Assembly (NCBI GenBank): GCA_047722935.1
Contig: JBDNZS010000094.1
Location: 1-7,175 of the forward strand
Reading direction: 5' to 3'
Source of the DNA: Ethanoligenens sp047722935
GTDB lineage: Bacteria > Bacillota > Clostridia > Oscillospirales > Ethanoligenentaceae
DNA length: 7,175 nucleotides
Positions 1 through 5,667 of the stretch are shown here, in pieces; within the stretch, counting starts at the first letter, position 1; each line of letters begins with the position of its first letter. The position numbers and the translations under genes are program-made. Below the pieces are notes generated by a model. The model was not told the origin of the DNA. It did not search any database and was given only the letters and a program-made list of their open reading frames with translations.

Positions 1-44
1 CCTTTTATCTATCAAATTCTTTATTTAAAACGGAAAATCAAATA

Positions 45-72
45 AAAAAGGAGGCTATATAGCCTCCTTTTT
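45..72 (-). terminator. Intrinsic terminator of the secreted-protein gene
   Basis: A perfect 18-base palindrome (GGAGGCTATATAGCCTCC, 50-67) has an A run on one side (44-49) and a T run on the other (68-72). Read on the minus strand it is a GC-rich stem followed by six T, a textbook rho-independent terminator about 80 bases past the stop codon at 150. Because both flanks are A/T runs it could also stop plus-strand transcription entering from the left. Confidence 0.9.
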
Positions 73-74
73 CA

Positions 75-95
75 CGGCATTCCAATAGGATGCCG
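75..95 (-). other. Bulged hairpin just before the terminator
   Basis: CGGCAT (75-80) pairs with ATGCCG (90-95), continuing through CC/GG after a one-base bulge to an AATA loop. It lies in the 3' untranslated region immediately upstream of the terminator, so the transcript would end in two tandem hairpins. It lacks its own T run, so it is probably an mRNA 3'-end stability element or accessory to the terminator. Confidence 0.4.
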
Positions 96-110
96 ATTTA
101 AACCCAGAAA

Positions 111-130
111 TTTGCTCTATTTTGCTCTAT
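111..130. repeat. Tandem 10-bp duplication
   Basis: The decamer TTTGCTCTAT occurs twice head to tail, at 111-120 and 121-130, in the untranslated region between the stop codon at 150 and the terminator. It looks like a simple slippage duplication; no function is suggested by the sequence. Confidence 0.7.
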
Positions 131-149
131 AATGAAAGCGCCCAATAGA

Positions 150-617
150 TTATAGATGGACATGACCGACGGTAACAATTTTGATACCATCTATCTTTGC
201 GACCCGTTCCGCAATTGCATTATAAAGCTGCGTACCATCCGCCTGCGTAAGATGCCCGCTTTCTTGTAAAGAGCGTATGCACTGCTGCTGTTTTTCCAAA
301 TATGATTTTTTCAGCGTATCCAAATTGTTTGTCTGCTTAGCAATTTGCCAAGGCGTTTGCTGCGGATACCGCTCATTTAAGCTCTTCACCGATTGTTTAG
401 AAAGATCGGCCAAGAGAACCAACGCCATGCGATCCCCGCCAACATGATATCTACAGTGCTTTGGTGAACCCGGCGCCGACGCCTTGCCAGAGGACGCCGA
501 AGAGGCGCCCGATGATTCTGGCGCAGCGGCTTTTACCATAATCCCGCCGGCCGGAAAAAGCATTGCGCCAGCCAAAAGTAAAGCAGCCATACTGGTTGCA
601 ACCCGCTTTTTTAACAT
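150..617 (-). CDS. Small secreted protein of unknown function, YckD/DUF2680-like layout
   Basis: A 155-residue protein. The start at 617 is chosen because AAAGGA lies 7 bases upstream and the product then begins with a classical signal peptide: KKR, a hydrophobic stretch at about 8-28, and a likely cleavage site after VKA (28-30). An in-frame ATG further upstream would add 40 unlikely residues. A Ser/Ala/Gly/Pro linker (about 34-52) is followed by a helical domain with TPWQIAKQ near 88-95 and a segment ending ESGHLTQADGTQLYNAI near 119-135. This resembles the 'GkIT..qA' repeat layout common in secreted Firmicutes proteins such as YckD/DUF2680; that likeness is my pattern reading, not a search. 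HCRYH (54-58), Cys113 and the terminal HVH (152-154) could bind metal or form a disulfide. It stands alone, with its own candidate promoter and terminator. Function unknown. Confidence 0.75.
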   Translation of the reverse strand: MLKKRVATSMAALLLAGAMLFPAGGIMVKAAAPESSGASSASSGKASAPGSPKHCRYHVGGDRMALVLLADLSKQSVKSLNERYPQQTPWQIAKQTNNLDTLKKSYLEKQQQCIRSLQESGHLTQADGTQLYNAIAERVAKIDGIKIVTVGHVHL

Positions 618-645
618 AGTGCATCCTTTCGTCTTCAAACGAACC

Positions 646-668
646 ATTGGAATATCATACATTCCAAT
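646..668. promoter_or_regulatory. Perfect inverted repeat, candidate operator
   Basis: ATTGGAAT (646-653) and ATTCCAAT (661-668) form a perfect 8-bp inverted repeat with a 7-bp spacer, ending 28 bases before the ATG at 617. It covers most of the spacer and the -10 of the candidate promoter at 651-678, which is where a dimeric repressor would block RNA polymerase. It could instead be an RNA hairpin if transcription starts further upstream. The repeat is seen directly; the operator role is inferred. Confidence 0.45.
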
Positions 669-678
669 TTTTGAACAA
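651..678 (-). promoter_or_regulatory. Candidate promoter of the secreted-protein gene
   Basis: On the minus strand, TTGTTC (673-678) and GATATT (651-656) are 16 bases apart, with three and four matches to the sigma-A consensus. Transcription would begin near 644, giving a leader of about 27 nt that carries the AAAGGA site. Weak by consensus, but its spacing and the overlapping inverted repeat are consistent. Confidence 0.35.
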
Positions 679-715
679 ATAAGACGATCAGAAAGAGTAT
701 CGTCATATGGACGTA

Positions 716-755
716 ATCGCCGTTTAAAACAAATCAATTTATTTTAAACGGCGAT
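716..755. other. Perfect 14-bp stem hairpin between two genes
   Basis: Bases 716-729 are the exact reverse complement of 742-755, with a 12-base loop that itself holds an AAAT/ATTT repeat. The stem has GC at its base (CGCCG) and TTTAAAA toward the loop, and no T run follows on either strand, so it is not a textbook terminator. It lies between the nitroreductase stop (891) and the next gene (617). It may end or protect the nitroreductase mRNA, or be a protein-binding site. The rest of 756-890 is AT-rich with no gene that I can support. Confidence 0.55.
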
Positions 756-890
756 CTACGCCAGCCACTATATAGGGCGCAGCATTTATCTTTTTAACGA
801 CCCTTTGATAGTTTGGCCTCAAATGCAGAACCCACGCATCTATGTTTCTGGAAAAAGGGTATAAAATTTGAAATTCAGTCTCATTTTGAT

Positions 891-1736
891 TTAATTTTTA
901 TTTACTTTCCACGCACCAATAAATTCATATGCCATGGGTACAGACAGTTCGGGATCTTCAAAGACCCAACCTCCCTGCAATCCTGCCTGTATTGTGCCTG
1001 CCTCAAAATGACACATGGCAATACCCAAATCTACATACCGGATATCTGGAATTGTCGGTTTTTCCTTGCCACCATCCAGATAAAAATAAGCGGCTGTTGG
1101 GGAAACAAAAACGCGCCACGGCTGTTTATTGATAGCCGACGGCGCAAGTCTTACACAAGAAAGCGGTAGAGCAAATGCATCCGCCATTTTTTCAGAAAGC
1201 GGCTCACCATTGGCTGCCTGAAAAAACAGTTTTTCAAACGGCCGACGGTTGGCACTGCCAGCCGTACCCCTCACGATATGTTCCAAAAGGCGCGTTTTCC
1301 CACTTGGATATCCAATCGGCAGTACGATAACAAGTTGCTCTTCCTCGTCAACTCCCGCCGCTTGAAAAAACGCCGTTTTATCAAACGTCCCCCCCAGCCA
1401 GCAGGTACCCATGCCATTGTCAGCCGCAATCAAAACGGTCTGTTCCAATTGGTATCCAACTTGCAGATACCCTGCACGCAGCTCTTTTTTGGACACCACT
1501 GCCGCCAAAAATGTTTTGGCATCCCGAATCATGCCATATGTACCCAATTTACTCGGCGTTTGATCCACCTGAACTGCGGCATAGCGCGTTTTGGCACCAA
1601 AAATCCCCGTTTCGTCGGTAAGAGGCGCCATGCAAATGGCAAGTTCCCGTTCTTCCACCATCCGTGGCAGATAAGTACGCACCGAGTGCCGCTTCATTGC
1701 CAATTCAGAAGCATCATGTTGCAAATCAAGTCGCAT
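891..1736 (-). CDS. Nitroreductase-family flavoprotein (TM1586-like)
   Basis: A 281-residue protein, probably an FMN-binding NAD(P)H-dependent oxidoreductase of the cytoplasm; the natural substrate cannot be read from the sequence. RHSVRTY (16-22) is the usual N-terminal FMN-contact motif of nitroreductases. GYQLEQTVLIAADNGMGTCW (94-113) is the central helix plus the 'lG.gsCW.gg' turn, and LAPSAINKQPW (197-207) is the second 'aPSa.N.QPW' motif. Length and the spacing of the two motifs fit the single-chain TM1586-like nitroreductase family. There is no signal peptide or membrane segment. The start at 1736 has AGGAGG with 7-base spacing and the family motif follows promptly; a further upstream ATG at 1811 lacks support and would run through the promoter. 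It is transcribed from its own promoter at 1774-1802 and is unlikely to depend on the upstream operon. Confidence 0.85.
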   Translation of the reverse strand: MRLDLQHDASELAMKRHSVRTYLPRMVEERELAICMAPLTDETGIFGAKTRYAAVQVDQTPSKLGTYGMIRDAKTFLAAVVSKKELRAGYLQVGYQLEQTVLIAADNGMGTCWLGGTFDKTAFFQAAGVDEEEQLVIVLPIGYPSGKTRLLEHIVRGTAGSANRRPFEKLFFQAANGEPLSEKMADAFALPLSCVRLAPSAINKQPWRVFVSPTAAYFYLDGGKEKPTIPDIRYVDLGIAMCHFEAGTIQAGLQGGWVFEDPELSVPMAYEFIGAWKVNKN

Positions 1737-1757
1737 CAGTATTCCTCCTGTTTTGAG

Positions 1758-1774
1758 TCCACCAAACGAGTGGA
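1758..1774. promoter_or_regulatory. Inverted repeat at the nitroreductase transcription start
   Basis: TCCAC (1758-1762) and GTGGA (1770-1774) are perfect 5-bp inverted arms around 7 bases. They sit directly downstream of the -10 and over the predicted start near 1767, so this may be a small operator or the 5' hairpin of the mRNA. The arms are short, so chance is possible. Confidence 0.3.
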
Positions 1775-1802
1775 TAATATTCCTACGTATTCGCAAAAAC
1801 AA
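1774..1802 (-). promoter_or_regulatory. Promoter of the nitroreductase gene
   Basis: On the minus strand, TTGTTT (1797-1802) and TATTAT (1774-1779) are separated by exactly 17 bases; the -10 matches consensus at five of six positions. The predicted start near 1767 leaves a leader of about 31 nt containing AGGAGG before the ATG at 1736. Confidence 0.6.
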
Positions 1803-1823
1803 GCAAAGCATTACCCAGCATAA

Positions 1824-1846
1824 GCAGGTATTTTAAACATGCCTGC
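1824..1846 (-). terminator. Weak hairpin across the stop of the ATPase-like gene
   Basis: GCAGG (1824-1828) and CCTGC (1842-1846) can pair across the stop codon at 1833-1835, followed on the minus strand by TTATGC. The stem is only five base pairs with a 13-base loop and a poor T run, so it is at best a weak terminator between this gene and the nitroreductase promoter. Confidence 0.25.
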
Positions 1847-3833
1847 GGAACAAGGCAAACAAGACCGGCGGCAGCGCCCAAATAACCTGAATCGTCAGCA
1901 CTTCTAACGGCTGCAGTTCCCGACCGGCCAACCAAAACACCGCACCTGCCAGAAACAGGTTTACCAACACGCCAATCACTTGCAGAATTGCCGCCACACG
2001 CGCCGTACTTTCCAGCCGCACGCAGGCCGCCACAGCGCGCGCGAATGAGACCGCGTCGTCACGCAGGTACAATCCGGCCCCATCGCTCCGACCGGACGCA
2101 GGCGCCATGACCACCTCTGCCTGCTGATGGGACAAAATCCGCACAGCATGTTTTTTGAGTCGGAACTGTTCCCCGACCTGTTCACGGGTAATATTGGCAT
2201 CAGCCGTGCCGACCATAACGTGAATACCTGTGCGTACCAATCCACGCAGAGCGGAACGCACCCGTTTTTCCGGTATGTAGTCCAGCACAAACAGCGCCGT
2301 CAGCGTATCGCCTACCACCAGATAGACAAAATCATTGCCTTTTACAGCGTATTTAGCTTCTACCTCCAACAACATGCGCCCTGTCAAATTCACACGTTTT
2401 TGACGCAGAAGATTTCGACTTCCAAGCAACACACGCTTGCCATCCACCCACGCCTCTATGCCCATCTCATCGATCACTTGAAGCTGTGCCACCGGACGCA
2501 GAAGCGCCTCCCCGCCCTCAAAAAGCCCCAGAATAGCAGGTGCCATCGCAGTCTGGGCAGCAGACGCTACACTGGCTGCCATGAGAACCGCACTCTCCAC
2601 ACCGTCTTTGCACATCGGCCGCAGTGCGCAAATCTTCACCTGCCCCGCCGGGTAAAGCAGACGCTCCGGAAGGAACACCGCATCCGCACGGCCAAAGGCA
2701 CGTACCGCTCCATATCCTGAAAGCGCCGCGCCGCGCTTTCGCAAGGCGCGCGTGGCAGCTAACATCGGCAAACTGCCACAGAACCCCATCACCAACGGCG
2801 CACCCGCAGAAGCAAATGCAGCGAAAAGCAGCACTCCCTGCACAGCAGACTTACCATATAAAAACACAGCAATGCCAGCTGCAGCGGCGGAAATCACCAA
2901 TGCGACAAGGGAAATCACTGACGCCGAACGCCCGGTCGGCACACTGCCGGCATCCTGCGTCGCCGGGGCAGGAGACACATTTCCGGGCACAACGACCCTC
3001 TGTACCCGTCCGGTCGGACCAATCTTCGTCTCTTTGACAAAAACCGAATGGGGATTTTCTGTTTTTTCTATAGCAGCTGCACTCACCCGGCACGCGCGCG
3101 CTGTCAACAGCCGTGAAAAGGTTTCCAAACTCAGGCAAGCGCACGCACTGAGTGCATAGGGCGCTGCATAACGTACCCCTGCGCCCTGCATAAAGGCGGG
3201 TATAAATCCCGCGATGCCGCCCAAAAAAGCAAGCACCGCTGCACTGGAGGTCTTTCGACGGAGACTAAACAGGGCAACAAATCCCTCCACCAACGGATGA
3301 ATGGCGAAAACGCCTGCCAGCACAAACAAAGCAGCTTCAACCACGACCAGTTTGTCAGTCTGCCCCAGAAAACGCAGCACAGACGGCAATGGGTAATGGA
3401 ATGTGACCGCGCCAACCAGCAGCAAAAAAACAACGAATAATATCAATTCCACCGTCAGCAAACCTGCAAGGCCCGCTCCTTTGCTGTGCCGGGATGGAAG
3501 CTGCTCATCAGGCTCCGTTTCATCCGCGTTGTCGCTTTTTAGCGGTTCGTCCTTGTCAGGCTCCGCCACAGGCGCTTCCTCTTGCTGTAAATCCACAGAA
3601 TCCCCGTCGTCGGTACTTGAATCCTCATGCAGGTCTGATTGCAGACCGTTTCCCCTAGCATCGGCAGCCGATTCTATCTCCGTATCCGGCGGGGATTCAG
3701 CGATGGCTTGTGCTGCCGCCTCTTGGACGGCTTGCCGATTGGCACGTTGGCGAAGCCGTTCCTCCGCCTCCCGCTCCCATTCATCCAAAGGCTCCTGCAT
3801 CCGCCCTCTGTCGATCGGATCCTCTTTTCTCAT
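1833..3833 (-). CDS. P-type ATPase-like membrane protein lacking catalytic motifs
   Basis: A 666-residue protein. Residues 1-117 are hydrophilic: a charged, probably helical start (about 15-47), then an Asp/Glu-rich, likely disordered stretch. Eight membrane segments follow, at about 121-145, 162-190, 196-216, 222-243, 304-327, 332-360, 611-637 and 643-663. This 4+2+2 order, with a soluble block at 361-610, is that of heavy-metal P-type ATPases. The block aligns by eye: KRGAALSGYGAVRAFGRADA (366-385) precedes the phosphorylation site, LLGSR (469-473) fits the nucleotide domain, LDYIPEKRVRSALRGL (517-532) fits 'D.lR..a..ai..L', TADANITREQVG (543-554) fits 'TGDN..TA..IA', and LYLRDDAVSFARAV (588-601) fits the end of the P domain. 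The signatures are missing: DKTGT is replaced around LPERLLY (388-394), CPC by APL (345-347), and HP by TA (428-429). GDGxND is absent, and the actuator region is about 60 residues with no TGE. It is probably a pseudo-ATPase with a non-transport or regulatory role (inference). Its ATG overlaps the rlmB stop by one base (TGATG), so it is translationally coupled. Confidence 0.85.
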   Translation of the reverse strand: MRKEDPIDRGRMQEPLDEWEREAEERLRQRANRQAVQEAAAQAIAESPPDTEIESAADARGNGLQSDLHEDSSTDDGDSVDLQQEEAPVAEPDKDEPLKSDNADETEPDEQLPSRHSKGAGLAGLLTVELILFVVFLLLVGAVTFHYPLPSVLRFLGQTDKLVVVEAALFVLAGVFAIHPLVEGFVALFSLRRKTSSAAVLAFLGGIAGFIPAFMQGAGVRYAAPYALSACACLSLETFSRLLTARACRVSAAAIEKTENPHSVFVKETKIGPTGRVQRVVVPGNVSPAPATQDAGSVPTGRSASVISLVALVISAAAAGIAVFLYGKSAVQGVLLFAAFASAGAPLVMGFCGSLPMLAATRALRKRGAALSGYGAVRAFGRADAVFLPERLLYPAGQVKICALRPMCKDGVESAVLMAASVASAAQTAMAPAILGLFEGGEALLRPVAQLQVIDEMGIEAWVDGKRVLLGSRNLLRQKRVNLTGRMLLEVEAKYAVKGNDFVYLVVGDTLTALFVLDYIPEKRVRSALRGLVRTGIHVMVGTADANITREQVGEQFRLKKHAVRILSHQQAEVVMAPASGRSDGAGLYLRDDAVSFARAVAACVRLESTARVAAILQVIGVLVNLFLAGAVFWLAGRELQPLEVLTIQVIWALPPVLFALFRRHV

Positions 3834-4609
3834 CAGCTCCTGCCTCCCCCCGCCCGCATATGGCTTTTGGCCGCTTCATACAATACGATGCCAGCCGCGA
3901 CCGAAGCGTTCATCGATGTAATGCGTCCGTGCATAGGGATAGATACAACTATATCGCAGTTCTCCCGAAGCAAACGTGAGATTCCCTTGCCCTCCGAACC
4001 GATAATGACTGCGGCTGCACCAGAAAAATCGGTCTGATAAAACGGCTGCCCGTCCATGGCCGTGCCATAGACCCAAATCCCCTGCTTTTTGAGTTCTTCA
4101 ACCGTCGCGGTCAAATTCGACACGCGGGCGACCGGCAGATATTCTAAGGCGCCGCTTGCCGCTTTGTCCACTGCCGCCGTCAATCCCACCGCCCCGCGTT
4201 TGGGGATGATAACACCGTGCGCGCCACAGCACTCCGCTGTGCGGATGATCGCGCCAAGGTTGTGGGGATCGTTGATATCATCACAGATCACCAAAAACGG
4301 CGGCTCTCCCCGCTCTTTTGCCGTCTGGAGCATCTCTGCCACGGATGAATATTCATGGGCGGCAGCCAATGCCGCCACTCCCTGATGGTTCATACCGCCG
4401 CAGATCGCGTCGAGCTTGGCACTGCTCACATCTTTGATAACCACGCCGCGCGCTCCGCACAAATCCACGATGCGCCGCACCGGACCGCCGTTGTTCCCTT
4501 TGGCAATCAGCACACTATCTACCGGATGGCCGGCACGCAGTGCCTCATACACGGCATTCCGCCCAACCAGCACATCCTCTTTACGCTTTTCCCTTTTATC
4601 TGTATACAT
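3833..4609 (-). CDS. rlmB: 23S rRNA (guanosine-2'-O-)-methyltransferase, RlmB/TrmH (SpoU) family
   Basis: A 258-residue cytoplasmic enzyme that transfers a methyl group from S-adenosylmethionine to a ribose 2'-OH; in the best-known member the target is G2251 of the 23S rRNA peptidyl-transferase loop. The N-terminal substrate-binding domain (about 12-85) starts VLVGRNAVYEALRAG and contains NHQG (74-77). The three SPOUT knot motifs are clear: NDPHNLGAIIRTAECCGAHG (113-132), VIIGSEGKGISRL (201-213) and IPMHGRITSMNASVAAGI (224-241). Motif 3 has TSMNAS where E. coli has SSLNVS, a mild variation. Length matches the family. The ATG at 4609 has GGGAG six bases upstream. It is transcribed from the extended -10 promoter at 4719-4727 and is the first gene of a pair with the ATPase-like protein. 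The exact rRNA target is inferred; other SpoU enzymes (TrmH, YacO-like) share the motifs. Confidence 0.93.
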   Translation of the reverse strand: MYTDKREKRKEDVLVGRNAVYEALRAGHPVDSVLIAKGNNGGPVRRIVDLCGARGVVIKDVSSAKLDAICGGMNHQGVAALAAAHEYSSVAEMLQTAKERGEPPFLVICDDINDPHNLGAIIRTAECCGAHGVIIPKRGAVGLTAAVDKAASGALEYLPVARVSNLTATVEELKKQGIWVYGTAMDGQPFYQTDFSGAAAVIIGSEGKGISRLLRENCDIVVSIPMHGRITSMNASVAAGIVLYEAAKSHMRAGGGRS

Positions 4610-4703
4610 TGCAGACTCCCGTCCTGTTTTTTTATTTATGAGCGGTGATGCGTCACATTTTCAATCCGGATCGATATTCTATTACCGTGCGGAGTGCCGC
4701 GCC

Positions 4704-4718
4704 ATATGCCCTGCATAT
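4704..4718. promoter_or_regulatory. Inverted repeat at the rlmB transcription start
   Basis: ATATGC (4704-4709) and GCATAT (4713-4718) form a perfect 6-bp inverted repeat around CCT, directly adjoining the -10 and over the predicted start point. It is a candidate operator or the first hairpin of the leader. The operator role is inferred from position only. Confidence 0.3.
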
Positions 4719-4727
4719 AGTATACCA
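4719..4727 (-). promoter_or_regulatory. Extended -10 promoter of rlmB
   Basis: The minus strand reads TGGTATACT: TATACT (4719-4724) preceded by the TGn extension. There is no good -35 seventeen bases upstream, as is usual for extended -10 promoters. The start would be near 4712, giving a leader of about 100 nt before the ATG at 4609. That leader holds only short inverted repeats (for example GTGA/TCAC near 4645-4656). Confidence 0.65.
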
Positions 4728-4741
4728 TACTTAGGGGAAAT

Positions 4742-4757
4742 GCGATGATTCCATCGT
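4742..4757 (-). terminator. Weak terminator-like hairpin after udp
   Basis: GCGATG (4742-4747) pairs with CATCGT (4752-4757) around a four-base loop, 20 bases past the udp stop. On the minus strand it is followed only by CATTTCC, so termination would be inefficient and some read-through into rlmB is possible. Confidence 0.3.
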
Positions 4758-4776
4758 AAAATCTTCCAGCTTCTTT

Positions 4777-5529
4777 TCACTTTTTTACTGCCAGAGCACA
4801 GATAGCTTCCACCGCTGTGCGAATGGCAATTCCAGAATCGTGGGTCTCGGGATTGGACATGCCTGCCGCCTGCCGCTCTTGGTTCCAGACACAGGTCAGG
4901 ACCGCACCGGCGCGCACACCCAAACAGGCGGCTACTGTAAAGAGCGTGGCACACTCCATCTCACTGGCAAGCGCACCGCCTTTAATCCATGCGTTCCAGT
5001 CAAACATAAGCCGCTGTCCCACCGGCATCCGCTCCGGCTCATGCTGCCCGTAAAACGAATCTTTACTCTGCACCACGCCAAGATGCGTGTGCACACCCTG
5101 CCGATTGGCGGCATCCGACAGCGCCTGTGTAAGTGCAAAGTCAGCAACTGCGGGAAATTCTACCGGTAAATACTCTCGCGATGTACCATCCATTCTGATA
5201 GCGGCGGTAGGAACAATTAAATCGCCGCCCTGCACTGCAAGCTGCATCCCTCCGCAGGTTCCCACACGAATGAACGTATCTACCCCGATGGAAGCAAGCT
5301 CTTCCATGGCGATAGCAGCGGAAGGCCCTCCAATACCGGTGGATGTGACCAGCACCCGTTCACCCGACAGCGTACCCGCCCATGTGTGAAACTCTCGGTT
5401 GTGTGCGACTTCATGTGCATCTGCCAGGCAGGCAGCAATCTGCGGTACCCGTCCGGGATCGCCCGGCAGCACCGCGAACCGTGCGCCATCTTCCTTTTTT
5501 AATCCCAAATGATACATCCGCTCTTTCAT
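4777..5529 (-). CDS. udp: Uridine phosphorylase
   Basis: A 250-residue cytoplasmic nucleoside phosphorylase (NP-I family, EC 2.4.2.3): uridine plus phosphate gives uracil plus ribose-1-phosphate, in pyrimidine salvage. E. coli Udp is 253 residues, with matching blocks. YHLGL (6-10) carries the conserved His, PGDPGR (22-27) and REFHTW (45-50) bind phosphate and contact the partner subunit, TSTGIGGPSAAIAMEEL (62-78) and IRVGTCGG (87-94) hold Arg88 and Thr91 of the phosphate/ribose site, FPAVADF is at 125-131, SKDSFYGQ (155-162) lies on the base side, and SEMECATL (189-196) carries the ribose-binding Glu. A uridine assignment is favoured over purine by the FYxQ...R region and the overall Udp-like spacing, but related pyrimidine or broad-specificity phosphorylases are possible. 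The ATG at 5529 has GGAGG six bases upstream. A palindrome-rich spacer separates it from the CorA-like gene. Confidence 0.93.
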   Translation of the reverse strand: MKERMYHLGLKKEDGARFAVLPGDPGRVPQIAACLADAHEVAHNREFHTWAGTLSGERVLVTSTGIGGPSAAIAMEELASIGVDTFIRVGTCGGMQLAVQGGDLIVPTAAIRMDGTSREYLPVEFPAVADFALTQALSDAANRQGVHTHLGVVQSKDSFYGQHEPERMPVGQRLMFDWNAWIKGGALASEMECATLFTVAACLGVRAGAVLTCVWNQERQAAGMSNPETHDSGIAIRTAVEAICALAVKK

Positions 5530-5575
5530 ATATATCCTCCATTTTCAAAATACATGATGGACTTTCTGCAAAACA

Positions 5576-5617
5576 ATTGGGGGCAAACAAACCGACAAGC
5601 GGCCGCTTACCCCCAAT
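5576..5617 (-). terminator. Probable terminator of the CorA-like gene with embedded palindrome
   Basis: ATTGGGGG (5576-5583) and CCCCCAAT (5610-5617) are perfect 8-bp arms. On the minus strand the second arm is followed by TGTTTTGC, a modest T-rich tail. The 26-base interior contains a perfect 12-bp palindrome, AAGCGGCCGCTT (5597-5608), able to fold on its own. It may terminate the CorA-like transcript about 50 bases past its stop, or act as a structured leader of udp. I see no strong udp promoter downstream of it. Confidence 0.5.
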
Positions 5618-5619
5618 CA

Positions 5620-5636
5620 TGCCGTCTCACACGGCA
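5620..5636 (-). other. Six-base-pair hairpin in the corA-like/udp spacer
   Basis: TGCCGT (5620-5625) and ACGGCA (5631-5636) pair around CTCAC. It abuts the GGGGG/CCCCC hairpin, giving two stacked hairpins in the spacer. A further 10-bp palindrome, AACAGCTGTT, lies at 5652-5661. Confidence 0.5.
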
Positions 5637-5667
5637 ATTCTTCTATCCCATAACAGCTGTTGTCTGT

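Noticed and set aside
1737..1811. Longer N-terminus for the nitroreductase from an ATG at 1811
   Set aside because: It would translate through the -35/-10 promoter and the inverted repeat, while AGGAGG stands correctly before the ATG at 1736.
1278..1823. 181-residue plus-strand ORF
   Set aside because: Antisense to the nitroreductase, with shadow-type composition and no initiation signal.
2127..2720. 197-residue plus-strand ORF
   Set aside because: Antisense to the ATPase-like gene; composition is typical of a shadow frame, with no recognisable domain.
5597..5608. AAGCGGCCGCTT as an attachment site or cloning scar
   Set aside because: There is no integrase, flanking repeat, tRNA or vector sequence; it sits inside a natural hairpin.
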